Of a stretch of 42,039 bases of DNA, positions 1 through 8,249 are shown one piece after another; position 1 is the first letter of the stretch; each line of letters starts with the position of its first letter. The stretch is from Arthrobacter sp. (GTDB taxonomy: Bacteria; Actinomycetota; Actinomycetes; Actinomycetales; Micrococcaceae): contig JAODMS010000023.1 of the NCBI GenBank assembly GCA_025464925.1, positions 1-42,039 of the forward strand, read 5' to 3'. The notes under the pieces were generated by a model. The model was not told the DNA's origin, did no database searches, and was given only the letters and a program-made list of their open reading frames with translations. The translations under genes and the position numbers were made by a program.

Positions 1-59
1 TTCGGGCGATTCAGCGTCGGGTGCGCCGGGGTACTGGGGGCATGGGTCGCAGATGTCAC

Positions 60-76
60 ATAGACATTATGTCTAT
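60..76. promoter_or_regulatory. Perfect 7-bp inverted repeat upstream of trpD
   Basis: The sequence is ATAGACA, then TTA, then TGTCTAT: two perfect 7-bp arms around a 3-bp spacer. It is AT-rich in a GC-rich setting and lies about 130 bp before the trpD start. In Arthrobacter relatives the gene upstream of trpD is usually divergent (cytochrome c oxidase subunit III), so this may be an operator or promoter element shared by both directions. The binding protein is unknown; the regulatory role is inference. Confidence 0.4.
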
Positions 77-207
77 AAAACTCCGTCCTGCCCAACGCAA
101 ACCGCGTTTTGGGGGGACTTTTTCTACAAAGACGCGAATTCGCGCGGAAAAGTTCCTGGGCCGGTTCACATTGGTCATTGCGGTGCCCACCTCGATAGCA
201 TCAGCAG

Positions 208-1266
208 GTGACTTCTCAGGCATCGGCACGGGCGGCAGGCAACACCTGGCCGCGGCTCATCAATGCACTCATCAACGGTACGGATCTCACGACCGGCAGC
301 ACGGAGTGGGCGATGAATTCGATCATGTCTGGTGAAGCCAGCCCGGCCCAGGTCGCCGGATTCCTGGTGGCGCTCCGCGCCAAGGGCGAGACCGTGGACG
401 AGTTGGCAGGACTGGTCGAGGCGATGGTCACCAACGCCAACCGCATTGACATTGCCGGCGAGAAGTTGGACATCGTCGGCACCGGCGGGGACCAGCAAAA
501 TACCGTCAACATCTCCACGATGGCCGCACTGATCTCTGCCGGCGCCGGTGCCAAGGTGGTCAAGCACGGCAACCGAGCGGCATCCTCCGCCTCCGGCTCG
601 GCCGATGTCCTGGAAGCCCTCGGCGTGCGCCTGGACCTGCCGATTCCCCGGGTTGCCCTGAACGCCGAGGAAGCGGGCATCACCTTCTGCTTCGCCCAGG
701 TGTTCCATCCCTCAATGCGGCATGCCGCCGTCGCCCGCCGGGAACTGGGCGTGCCGACGGCCTTTAACTTCCTGGGCCCGATGGTCAACCCGGCGAACGT
801 GCAGGCCTCGGCGGTGGGGGTTGCCAATGAGCAGATGGCGCCCTTGGTGGCCGGGGTACTGGCGAAACGCGGCAGCCGGGGACTTGTGTTCCGCGGCAAC
901 GACGGGCTCGATGAACTGACCACCACCGGCCCCTCCCGCGTCTGGGAAATCCGGAACGGCGAGGTCACCGAGGAGATGTTCGATCCGCGCCAGCTGGGCA
1001 TCCGTCAGGCGACGCTGGACGAACTGCGCGGCGGGAACGCCGCGGCCAATGCCGCCGTCGTCCGGGCTGTCCTGTCCGGCGCCCCGGGGGCCGCACGCGA
1101 TGCCGCGCTGCTGAATGCCGCCGCCGGTCTGGTGGCGTTCGACCTGGACGCCGTGGGTCCGTTCACGCAGCGCATGGCCGCCGCGATGAAGCGTGCTGAA
1201 GAGTCCATCACGTCCGGGGCCGCAGCCGCCGTGCTGGACCGGTGGGTCTTCCTCTCCCAGAGCTGA
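208..1266 (+). CDS. trpD: Anthranilate phosphoribosyltransferase
   Basis: This enzyme transfers the phosphoribosyl group of PRPP to anthranilate, the second step of tryptophan synthesis, in the cytoplasm. The 352-residue protein shows the family hallmarks: the PRPP-binding GTGGD loop at residues 91-95, and the KHGNR segment at about 119-123 followed by the Ser/Ala-rich anthranilate and PRPP contact region. An N-terminal helical domain precedes them. Length is normal for the family. The start is GTG at 208, where the conserved N-terminus MTSQ begins; the upstream Shine-Dalgarno is weak (AGCAG). It stands alone rather than in a trp operon, which is common in Micrococcaceae. It is convergent with the Lrp-RAM gene, with only 35 bp between the two stops. 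Confidence 0.96.
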   Translation: MTSQASARAAGNTWPRLINALINGTDLTTGSTEWAMNSIMSGEASPAQVAGFLVALRAKGETVDELAGLVEAMVTNANRIDIAGEKLDIVGTGGDQQNTVNISTMAALISAGAGAKVVKHGNRAASSASGSADVLEALGVRLDLPIPRVALNAEEAGITFCFAQVFHPSMRHAAVARRELGVPTAFNFLGPMVNPANVQASAVGVANEQMAPLVAGVLAKRGSRGLVFRGNDGLDELTTTGPSRVWEIRNGEVTEEMFDPRQLGIRQATLDELRGGNAAANAAVVRAVLSGAPGAARDAALLNAAAGLVAFDLDAVGPFTQRMAAAMKRAEESITSGAAAAVLDRWVFLSQS

Positions 1267-1301
1267 CGCCGGCGCGGCCCGGATCGCCGGGGGCTGTCGC
1301 C

Positions 1302-1583
1302 TTACTGCTCGAAGCCGAGGGCGAAGGCCGCATCGAGGTCGTGCTGCGAGTAGGCCCGGAAGGCGATGTGCGTGGTGGTGTGGACCACGGCGGGGACCTT
1401 GGACAGCTTGTCCGCGATCACGTCGGCCAGGTCTTCGTGCTTGCCCACCCTGGCAATGGCGATGAGGTCCCATTCACCGGTGACGGAATAGACCTCGCTG
1501 ATGCCCTGAATGGCGGAAATTTCCTCCGCGGTCTCCGGGATGCGGGCAGCGTCTGTCTTGATCAGGACGAAAGCGGTGATCAC
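1302..1583 (-). CDS. Stand-alone Lrp/AsnC effector (RAM) domain protein
   Basis: This 93-residue protein is made only of the ligand-binding RAM domain of Lrp/AsnC regulators, with no DNA-binding helix-turn-helix. It begins VITAFVLIK, continues through the GISEVYSVTGEWDLIAIAR core, and ends after the typical TTTHIAF strand. Such solo RAM proteins form rings that bind amino acids and may modulate full-length Lrp proteins; the ligand here is unknown. I chose the GTG at 1583 because AAAGG lies about 7 bases upstream and the domain starts there; the frame stays open upstream to 1637 but those residues do not fit the family. It is followed on the far side by the DUF3054 gene, in the same orientation. 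Confidence 0.88.
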   Translation of the reverse strand: MITAFVLIKTDAARIPETAEEISAIQGISEVYSVTGEWDLIAIARVGKHEDLADVIADKLSKVPAVVHTTTHIAFRAYSQHDLDAAFALGFEQ

Positions 1584-1670
1584 GTGGGAACCTTTCGGAT
1601 CTGTTGCGCCGTTGCCGGCCGGCGCGGGCCGTGCCATTTCCTTGCCAGCCTAGTACATCAGCGCAGTGTG

Positions 1671-2105
1671 TCAGCCTTGCCGGCCTTGAGTCCTGGAGCG
1701 GCGGACGCCCGCGGCCGCGAGGCGGTATCCCAGCAGGAGAATCGCCAGGCTGAGCAGCGCGACGACGACGAACGGCAGGACCACCGTCTGGCCGGTGAGC
1801 GCACGCAGGAGCATGCCGATTGCCACTGTTCCGAGCCAGACGCCGACGCCGGCCGGCCACACCGCCAGGGGAGCGCGCCACAGGCGCAGGGCGAGCCAGG
1901 AGACGGCGGCCCCCGTAAGGAACGGCCAGGCCGTGGCCAGGACTCCGGTGATGATGTCCCCGCGCTGGTGGGCGTCCCGGCCGATGGCGGCGAAGACCAG
2001 GATCAACGATGCATCAGCGCAGGCGGCCAGCACGGCCTCCCGCCGTGCCGGGCGTTGTGCTGAGGACTTTGTTGCGGACGGGCGGTCGAACGGTGGCGGT
2101 GGCAT
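1671..2105 (-). CDS. DUF3054 integral membrane protein
   Basis: The 144-residue protein has about four hydrophobic helices: one around the ADASLILVFAAIG segment, then WPFLTGAAVSWLAL, GVWLGTVAIGMLL, and VVLPFVVVALLSLAILLLG. The tail is short and basic. The RDAHQ motif after the first helix and the overall order match the actinobacterial DUF3054 family, whose function is unknown. It lies 87 bp upstream of the Lrp-RAM gene on the same strand, a pairing I recall from other Arthrobacter genomes. The start at 2105 lacks a strong Shine-Dalgarno, so a slightly later start is possible. Confidence 0.82.
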   Translation of the reverse strand: MPPPPFDRPSATKSSAQRPARREAVLAACADASLILVFAAIGRDAHQRGDIITGVLATAWPFLTGAAVSWLALRLWRAPLAVWPAGVGVWLGTVAIGMLLRALTGQTVVLPFVVVALLSLAILLLGYRLAAAGVRRSRTQGRQG

Positions 2106-2256
2106 GATCCAAGCCTAGCCCGGCGGCAGGGCCATCGGGCCGGATGTACCTGGCACGTGGTAGTTCCCGCACCGTTGTGCGCGGACACACAGGCCGCTAG
2201 GCTCTGTCGCAAACCGAGGGCCGGGGACGGCGGCGGTGAAGCAAGGACCAATCGAG

Positions 2257-2745
2257 ATGAGGGACTCCGTGACCGAAAAAATCACCACCTGCCTGTGGTT
2301 CGACTCCCAAGCCGAGGAAGCCGCGGAGTTCTACGTGTCCGTTTTTGAGGAATCCAAGGTCCTCAATGTGGCACGTTACGGCGAAGGCGGCCCCGGATCC
2401 GCCGGCCAGGCCATCACTGTCCAGTTCCAGATCGAGGGACGGACGTTTACGGCCCTGAACGGAGGGCCGGCCTTTCCCTTCACCGAGGCGGTGTCCTTCG
2501 TCATCGATTGTCACTCGCAGGAGGAGGTGGATCGGTACTGGGCCGCGTTGACGGACGGCGGGTCGGAGGGCCAATGCGGCTGGCTCAAGGACCGGTTTGG
2601 CGTTTCGTGGCAGATAGTGCCGTCGGTGCTGGGCCAGCTGCTTGGCGGTCCCGATTCCGAAGGCGCCCGGCGCGCCATGCAGGCGATGCTCGGGATGCGG
2701 AAGCTGGACGTTGCGGCGTTGGAGAAGGCCTACTACGGTCTCTGA
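2257..2745 (+). CDS. VOC-superfamily (PhnB/3-dmu-9_3-mt-like) protein
   Basis: The 162-residue protein belongs to the glyoxalase/bleomycin-resistance (VOC) fold, in the PhnB-like subfamily. Landmarks are the opening CLWFDSQAEEAAEFYVSVF, the central NGGPAFPFTEAVSFVIDC, and the GWLKDRFGVSWQIVP strand near residue 115. Members are often annotated as 3-demethylubiquinone methyltransferases, but that name is not reliable and the substrate is unknown. The ATG at 2257 is chosen because AAGGA sits 9 bases upstream; GTG codons at 2236 and 2269 are alternatives in the same frame. The gene is monocistronic as far as can be seen. Confidence 0.88.
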   Translation: MRDSVTEKITTCLWFDSQAEEAAEFYVSVFEESKVLNVARYGEGGPGSAGQAITVQFQIEGRTFTALNGGPAFPFTEAVSFVIDCHSQEEVDRYWAALTDGGSEGQCGWLKDRFGVSWQIVPSVLGQLLGGPDSEGARRAMQAMLGMRKLDVAALEKAYYGL

Positions 2746-2828
2746 ACCCGAATGCCAGAGCGGTCATCCGGCCGGGCTGCTGGGTATTCGGTTCCCGCGC
2801 CGTCAGCGGGCTCTTGCTGTCCGGCAGT

Positions 2829-2867
2829 CCTAGGGTGTCAAATCCCTAGTAGGAGTCCCTAGCAGGG
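2829..2867. repeat. CTAGGG/CCCTAG repeat cluster upstream of the EF-G2 gene
   Basis: One CTAGGG at 2830-2835 faces a CCCTAG at 2844-2849 as an inverted pair. TCCCTAG then occurs twice as a direct repeat with a 13-bp period (2843-2849 and 2856-2862). The cluster ends about 40 bp before the EF-G2 start codon, so it could be a regulator-binding region or sit in the 5' leader. No known factor was recognised. Confidence 0.3.
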
Positions 2868-2906
2868 CGCCCGTACGGAGAACGGACACTAGGCCAGGAG
2901 GTTGCC

Positions 2907-5057
2907 ATGCCGGCGAAAGCCAAGGTCCCGGCGCGGAGTTCTGCCCGGGGCACTTCTGACCTCCGCCGAGCCGACGCTTCCGAGAGGCGGCCGCCCGAGC
3001 AGCCGGAAAACATCCGCAACGTCGCGCTGGTCGGCCGTTCAGGGTCAGGAAAGACGATGCTGGCCGAGGCGCTCCTCGCGGCCACCGGCGCAATTTCGCG
3101 GAAGGGCTCCATCGCCGACGGCACCACGGTGAGTGACTCGGATCCCTCCGCGATTCGCCAGCAACGCTCCGTCGCGCTCTCGGTAGTGCCCATGCTGGTC
3201 GGCGACATCAAAGTGAACCTCCTTGACACCCCGGGCTACCCCGATTTCATCGGCGAGCTGCGTGCGGGGCTGCGCGCCGCGGACGCCGCATTATTCGTTG
3301 TTTCCGCCATTGATGAGATCGATTCAGCGACCACCGCGCTCTGGGTCGAGTGTGAACGGGTCGGCATGCCGCGAGCGGTGGTGGTCAGCCGCCTTGACCA
3401 TCCGCGGGCGGATTTCGACGCTGCCCTGGCGCGATGCCGGCTTGCCTTCGGCGATTCGGTGTTGCCGCTGTACCTTCCGGTGCATACAGCCGGGGCGGCT
3501 ACCGGATTGTTCGGGCTGCTTTCGGGAACGGTTTCGGAATATCCGCCGGCAGATTCAATGCCTGCCCGTCGGCAGGCAAACGCCGCCGAACTTACCGAGT
3601 CGGAATCGGCAAGGAGCGCACTCATTGAAGGGATCATCGCGGAGAGCGAGGACGAGACTCTGATGGACCGCTATCTCAGCGGCGAACAGATCGCTCCGGA
3701 AATCCTCTCCGGTGATTTGGAGACGGCAGTGGCCCGTGGGTCCTTCTATCCGGTGCTGGCAACCTCGTCGGAAACCGGTGTCGGCATGGCCGAGCTCCTG
3801 GAGGTACTGGCGAAGGCGTTCCCGTCTCCGGCCCAGCGGAACCTGCCGGCGGTGACAGACCTGGATGGCAAGCCGATCGCACGGCTGGCCGGTGATCCCC
3901 AGGGGCCTCTGCTCGGCGAGGTGGTGCGCACCACCACCGACACCTTCCTGGGCCGCGTCTGCCTGGTGCGCCTCTTCTCCGGCACGCTGCATGAGGACTC
4001 AGCAGTGCACGTGGGCGGGCACGGGTTGTCTGATCGGGGCCACCAGGACCATGACAGCGACGAGCGGGTCACGCACCTGTATTCCCCGCTGGGATCCAGC
4101 CTGCGGCAGATACCGCACTGCGTGGCCGGAGATATCTGTGCGCTCGCGAAATTGGGTGCCGAGACGGGCGACAGCATCTCGGCCGTCGAGATGCCGCTGC
4201 TGGTTCAGTCCTGGGACATGCCCGAACCGCTGATGCCCGTTGCCATCGAAGCCGCCTCGCACGGAGATGAGGACGCGCTGGCCAAGAGCCTGGGAAAGGT
4301 CGCGGCCGGTGACCCGACGCTGCGGGTGGAGCGGAACCCCGAGACCCATCAACTGATCCTGTGGTGCATGGGAGAGGCACATGCCGACGTGGTTTTGGGC
4401 CGGCTGCGCGACCAAGGCGTGCACTTGCAGACTGTCGATGTGGTGACGCCGCTGCGGGAGACGTTCGCGGCGCCGTCGACCGGCCATGGCCGGCATGTCA
4501 AACAATCCGGAGGCCACGGCCAATACGCCGTCTGCGACATCGAAGTCGAACCCCTTGACCGCGGTGCCGGCTTCGATTTCGTCGACAAGACAGTGGGCGG
4601 GGTAATTCCGGGGACCTTCGTCGCTTCGGTGGAGAAAGGTGTCCGGGCGCAGATGCAGAAGGGGGTAGCAGCAGGATTCCCGGTGGTGGACATCCGGGTG
4701 ACCCTGGTCGGCGGCAAGACACACAGCGTCGACTCCTCGGATGCGGCGTTTCAGGCGGCAGGAGCGCTGGCGTTGCGGGAGGCGGCAGCCGCGGCCCGCA
4801 TCCAGCTGCTGGAACCCGTCTCAGCGGTGACTATCAGCGTGGCGGACGACTACGTGGGCGCTGTGATGAGTGACTTATCCTCACGCCGCGGGCGCCTGAC
4901 CGGAACGACATCTGCCGGGGGAGGCGGCACCGACATCAGTGCCGAAGTTCCTGACCAGGAACTGCTGAGGTACGCGATCGAATTACGAGCACTCACCGCG
5001 GGCAGCGGTCATTTCCGTCGGAGCTACCTGCGGCACGAACCGGTGCCCCAGCCATGA
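2907..5057 (+). CDS. Elongation factor G-like GTPase (EF-G2)
   Basis: This 716-residue protein is a translational-type GTPase of the actinobacterial EF-G2/FusA2 group, a second EF-G paralogue whose precise ribosomal role is unsettled. The P-loop GRSGSGKT is at residues 43-50 and the G3 motif DTPG at 107-110. The usual guanine-specificity motif NKxD is replaced by SRLD in the segment AVVVSRLDHPRADFD. EF-G domains II-V follow, with the domain IV segment HGRHVKQSGGHGQYAV in the second half. The N-terminus carries a 35-residue basic extension. The ATG at 2907 has AGGAGG 6 bases upstream. The gene is monocistronic. Confidence 0.92.
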   Translation: MPAKAKVPARSSARGTSDLRRADASERRPPEQPENIRNVALVGRSGSGKTMLAEALLAATGAISRKGSIADGTTVSDSDPSAIRQQRSVALSVVPMLVGDIKVNLLDTPGYPDFIGELRAGLRAADAALFVVSAIDEIDSATTALWVECERVGMPRAVVVSRLDHPRADFDAALARCRLAFGDSVLPLYLPVHTAGAATGLFGLLSGTVSEYPPADSMPARRQANAAELTESESARSALIEGIIAESEDETLMDRYLSGEQIAPEILSGDLETAVARGSFYPVLATSSETGVGMAELLEVLAKAFPSPAQRNLPAVTDLDGKPIARLAGDPQGPLLGEVVRTTTDTFLGRVCLVRLFSGTLHEDSAVHVGGHGLSDRGHQDHDSDERVTHLYSPLGSSLRQIPHCVAGDICALAKLGAETGDSISAVEMPLLVQSWDMPEPLMPVAIEAASHGDEDALAKSLGKVAAGDPTLRVERNPETHQLILWCMGEAHADVVLGRLRDQGVHLQTVDVVTPLRETFAAPSTGHGRHVKQSGGHGQYAVCDIEVEPLDRGAGFDFVDKTVGGVIPGTFVASVEKGVRAQMQKGVAAGFPVVDIRVTLVGGKTHSVDSSDAAFQAAGALALREAAAAARIQLLEPVSAVTISVADDYVGAVMSDLSSRRGRLTGTTSAGGGGTDISAEVPDQELLRYAIELRALTAGSGHFRRSYLRHEPVPQP

Positions 5058-5135
5058 CTCCGCCGGCCCTCGGAGGCGTTCGCGCAGCCGTTTTACCGCC
5101 GAAATGGATCTGAACCCACACGGGTAGAAGCGAGG

Positions 5136-6152
5136 TCAGAGAGGACGGGAGGGAATTACAGGCGCCGGGGCCGGGGCGGTGGTTCTGCGGACGACCAGGT
5201 GGGGTGTTCTGACGATGTGGGCCGGGCCTCCTGTTCCTTGTATTCGGTCCACGGCGCGGTCCACGGCAGCGGCGGCGAGCAGCGGGGCATCCTGGCTGAT
5301 GGATGACAGTTGTACGTAGCTGAGCCGGGCGAACTGGCTGTCGTCGTAACCCAGCACGGAGACGTCCGAAGGGACCTGCAGTCCGGATGCCCGCAGGCTC
5401 TCCATGACGCCCAGGGCTGCCCTGTCGTTGAAAGCGATGACGGCGGAGGGGAGGACGTCCTTCAGGACTTGGCCGGCTCTCAGTCCCTCTTCTTCGGTGG
5501 GGCCTCCTGGCACAATTACGGGCTCCAGTCCATGGCGGATCATCTCGGCCCGGAAGGCAGATCGGCGTTGGTCCGCGGAGACGGCTGTTCCACCGTCGAC
5601 ATGGACGATCCGGTGATGGCCCAGTCCGGTGAGGTGATCTACGGCCATCCGGATGCCGGCATGGTCGTCGCTGCTTACCGAGTCGACGGACTCGTCCACT
5701 TCGTTCCGGAGCAGGCTCACGACGGGTGCCTGCCGCGCATATCGCGCCAGATCCTGTTTGCTGAGGGCCGGAGCGATCAGGATGAGCGCTTCGGAACCGA
5801 AATCCAGCAGCGCCTCGATGGCCCGCGTTTCGGGCCGGCCGTTGGCGACGGCGCTCAGGGCTATTTCGTAGCCCCTGGCGGCTGCCTCGGCGTAGGCGGC
5901 GTCAACTAGTTCGGCGTGAAAGGGCTGGGAGCTTGAGAAACTCAGGCCCAGCAGCTTGGTCCGGCTGCTCCGCAGCAGCCTCGCCCGGCTGTCCGGCCGG
6001 TAGCCGAGTTCCCTGGCCGCGGCCAGGACTTTCTCCCGGGTGGGTTGCGCAGCGCCGGGCGCGCCGCGCATCACGATAGAGACCAGTGCCCGTGAGACGC
6101 CAGCGGCACGGGCCACATCCACCAGGGTGGGGCGACGCTGCTGTTCCGTCAT
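5136..6152 (-). CDS. LacI-family transcriptional regulator
   Basis: The 338-residue protein has the N-terminal LacI helix-turn-helix PTLVDVARAAGVSRALVS (residues 8-25), a hinge region, and a periplasmic-binding-protein-like sugar-sensing domain from about residue 65 (LLGLSFS) to the C-terminus. The family forms dimers or tetramers that repress sugar catabolic operons until an inducer binds. It is divergent from the dehydrogenase/isomerase pair, with 105 bp between the two start codons containing two matching LacI-type operators. It is therefore very likely the repressor of that operon and of itself. The inducer cannot be read from sequence, but a sugar or inositol-like polyol fits the neighbours. 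Confidence 0.93.
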   Translation of the reverse strand: MTEQQRRPTLVDVARAAGVSRALVSIVMRGAPGAAQPTREKVLAAARELGYRPDSRARLLRSSRTKLLGLSFSSSQPFHAELVDAAYAEAAARGYEIALSAVANGRPETRAIEALLDFGSEALILIAPALSKQDLARYARQAPVVSLLRNEVDESVDSVSSDDHAGIRMAVDHLTGLGHHRIVHVDGGTAVSADQRRSAFRAEMIRHGLEPVIVPGGPTEEEGLRAGQVLKDVLPSAVIAFNDRAALGVMESLRASGLQVPSDVSVLGYDDSQFARLSYVQLSSISQDAPLLAAAAVDRAVDRIQGTGGPAHIVRTPHLVVRRTTAPAPAPVIPSRPL

Positions 6153-6174
6153 TTTCCTCCTTTGCAGTCATTCT

Positions 6175-6188
6175 ATAGAACGATCTAG
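6175..6188. promoter_or_regulatory. LacI-type operator O1
   Basis: ATAGAACGATCTAG is a 14-bp imperfect palindrome centred on CG, the usual layout for LacI-family operators. It lies 23 bp upstream of the regulator's start codon and differs from O2 by one base. The centre-to-centre distance to O2 is 47 bp. Confidence 0.72.
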
Positions 6189-6221
6189 ACGGACTGCATA
6201 CGCCATGCAAGCATGGTGCTG

Positions 6222-6235
6222 CTAGAACGATCTAG
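6222..6235. promoter_or_regulatory. LacI-type operator O2
   Basis: CTAGAACGATCTAG has half-sites CTAGA and TCTAG around a central ACGA, so it is centred on CG. It lies 22 bp before the dehydrogenase start, close to its Shine-Dalgarno (GAGGAG, about 6252). Binding there would block transcription of the catabolic genes. A pair of operators allows cooperative binding or looping. Confidence 0.75.
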
Positions 6236-6257
6236 AAGCACTATTTGAGGAGTCATC

Positions 6258-7379
6258 ATGAGTTACGTTCAGCATCCGGCCAGCCTGGACCGGCCGGTCC
6301 GTATGGGCCTGATCGGCGCGGGCTGGATTGGAAGTTTCCACGCCGAATCCGTGGCCCAGCGCGTTCCCGGCGCCCGCCTCGAAGCGATCGCGGACCCGGT
6401 CCTCCCTGCTGTGGAGGCACTGGCAGGCCGGCTGCGTGTCGCTAAGATCAGCGCGGACCCGGCCGATGTGATCAATGATCCCGATATCGATGCGGTCCTG
6501 ATCGCCGCACCGGCACGGTTCCACTCCGGGCTGATCGGAGCCGCAGCGCGGGCCGGGAAGGATGTGTTTTGCGAGAAGCCGGGCGGCCGTACCGTGGACG
6601 AACTCGATGAAGCTCTTGATGCGGCGGGAGCTGCCGGAGTAAACGTCCAGTTCGGGTTCAACCGGCGCTATGCGGCCGACTTCGCGGCGGCACGGCAGCT
6701 CATCGATGACGGCGCCGTGGGAACTCCCCAGCTTATGCGGTCCCTGACCCGCGATCCGGGCACCAAGGAAGGAATCGCCAACCCGGGGCGGATTCCGCCG
6801 GGCACGATCTTCCTGGAGACCCTTATCCACGATTTCGACACCTTGAACTGGCTGAACCCCGGCGCCGTTCCGGTCCGCGTCCACGCAGTCGCCGACGCAC
6901 TGGTCGCGCCGGCGGCGAAGGCCGGGGGGCTGCTGGACACGGCGGTCGTAACGCTCACGTACAGCAACGGCGCCATCGCCGTGGCCGAGGCGAACTTCAA
7001 CGCCCTGTACGGCTATGACGTACGCGGCGAAGTGTTCGGTTCCGCAGGCATGGTTGCAGTGGGCGGACCGCAGGCGACCAGCGCGATGAGTTACACCGCG
7101 GCCGGTATCGGTGCCGCTACCGTGCGCCGGAACGTGGATCTTTTCCGCGACGCCTACACCGCGGAACTGGCCCACTTCGTCGACGCCGTGAAGGCACGCC
7201 GCGACGGCCGCCAAGTCCCGGGGATCCCGGGCCCTGGCGGCACGGATGCCCGTAATGCCCTGGCAGTGGCCCTGGCCGCGATGCGTTCGGCCGAAACCGG
7301 CCTGCCGGTGGAGATCTCCTCGATTGCCCAGCTGCGGGCGGCCGAGCCCGGGCTCCACCCGGCAGGTGAGAGCGCATGA
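6258..7379 (+). CDS. Gfo/Idh/MocA-family NAD(P)-dependent dehydrogenase
   Basis: The 373-residue cytosolic oxidoreductase probably oxidises a sugar or an inositol-type polyol. The Rossmann motif GLIGAGWIG is at residues 17-25 and the family's EKP motif at 106-108, with Lys107 the expected catalytic lysine. The segment FLETLIHDFD at 185-194 matches the active-site region of inositol dehydrogenases. From memory, Bacillus IolG uses Asp172 and His176 there; here His191 is kept but the Asp position is Glu187. The C-terminal half is the alpha/beta substrate domain. A GAGGAG site precedes the ATG. The stop codon overlaps the next start (ATGA), so the two genes are translationally coupled and presumably repressed by the adjacent LacI protein. 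Confidence 0.9.
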   Translation: MSYVQHPASLDRPVRMGLIGAGWIGSFHAESVAQRVPGARLEAIADPVLPAVEALAGRLRVAKISADPADVINDPDIDAVLIAAPARFHSGLIGAAARAGKDVFCEKPGGRTVDELDEALDAAGAAGVNVQFGFNRRYAADFAAARQLIDDGAVGTPQLMRSLTRDPGTKEGIANPGRIPPGTIFLETLIHDFDTLNWLNPGAVPVRVHAVADALVAPAAKAGGLLDTAVVTLTYSNGAIAVAEANFNALYGYDVRGEVFGSAGMVAVGGPQATSAMSYTAAGIGAATVRRNVDLFRDAYTAELAHFVDAVKARRDGRQVPGIPGPGGTDARNALAVALAAMRSAETGLPVEISSIAQLRAAEPGLHPAGESA

Positions 7380-8167
7380 GCTTCCGCCTGGCCGTGTGCG
7401 CCGAGATGGTCTACGGTGAACTGCCCCTGATCGACCGCGTGCACCGGATCCACCAGCAGGGCTTCGAGGTTGAGCTGTGGGACACCCGGGGCCGGGACGT
7501 CAGTGCCCTCGCAGCGACGGGGGCACGGTTTTCATCGATGAGCGGCTACTTCGGGGGCAGCCTCATCGACCCTGACAGCGCCGCCGAGGTCCTGGCCTCG
7601 GCGGAAAAGCTGATCCCAACAGCCCTCGAATTGGGCGTCGAGCGGATGGTGGTCCACCCCGCCGAACTGGGGGAGGGCGGCCGGGCCGTCCGTCCCATCC
7701 ACCGGTCCACCGGCCAGATGTGGCTGACCGGTCTTCGCACGCTGGAACGCCTCGCCGTTCTGGGCGAGAAGCACGGCGTCGCGTTTGCCCTGGAGAACCT
7801 GAACACTATCCTCGACCACCCGGGCATACCCTTGGCCAGGGCCAAGGACACCCTGGCCCTGGTTGCCGCGGTTGACCACCCCAACGTGAGGATGATGCTG
7901 GATCTCTACCACGCCCAGATCGGGGAGGGAAACCTGATCGAACTCATCCGCGACGCGCTGCCCTGGATCGGGGAGGTCCAGGTCGCCGACGTTCCCGGCC
8001 GGTTCGAACCCGGCACCGGGGAGATTAACTACCGCGCAGTCGCCGCTGCCCTCAAGGACGCCGGCTACGCCGGCGTCATCGGCCTCGAAGCCGGAGCTTC
8101 CGGCGGCCAGGGGCCGGAGGCAGGGGATACCGCCCTCGCCGCCTTCCGCGCCGCCTTCGGAAGCTGA
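7376..8167 (+). CDS. Hydroxypyruvate isomerase-like TIM-barrel protein
   Basis: This 263-residue protein is of the xylose-isomerase-like TIM-barrel superfamily, closest in motifs to hydroxypyruvate isomerase (Hyi). The Hyi-type VADVPGRFEPGTGEINY segment is present in the last third. The metal and catalytic glutamates are expected in FALENLN and VIGLEAG, and MLDLYHAQ supplies a metal ligand. It would interconvert a ketose/aldose pair such as hydroxypyruvate and tartronate semialdehyde, or an inosose derivative in an inositol-like route. It overlaps the dehydrogenase by 4 bp. The exact substrate is inference, since this superfamily also includes IolE/IolI and 3-ketoglucoside enzymes. Confidence 0.84.
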   Translation: MSFRLAVCAEMVYGELPLIDRVHRIHQQGFEVELWDTRGRDVSALAATGARFSSMSGYFGGSLIDPDSAAEVLASAEKLIPTALELGVERMVVHPAELGEGGRAVRPIHRSTGQMWLTGLRTLERLAVLGEKHGVAFALENLNTILDHPGIPLARAKDTLALVAAVDHPNVRMMLDLYHAQIGEGNLIELIRDALPWIGEVQVADVPGRFEPGTGEINYRAVAAALKDAGYAGVIGLEAGASGGQGPEAGDTALAAFRAAFGS

Positions 8168-8249
8168 CCCTGCTCCGCCGACGCCCCGATGCCGCGTTCC
8201 CGGCACCGCCCGGCGCTATGACACCACGGCTTATGAGGGTGCCGGAGGG

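Noticed and set aside
133..144. CGCGAATTCGCG, a perfect 12-bp palindrome before trpD
   Set aside because: Striking as a sequence but without a partner or known regulatory role; probably chance in GC-rich DNA.
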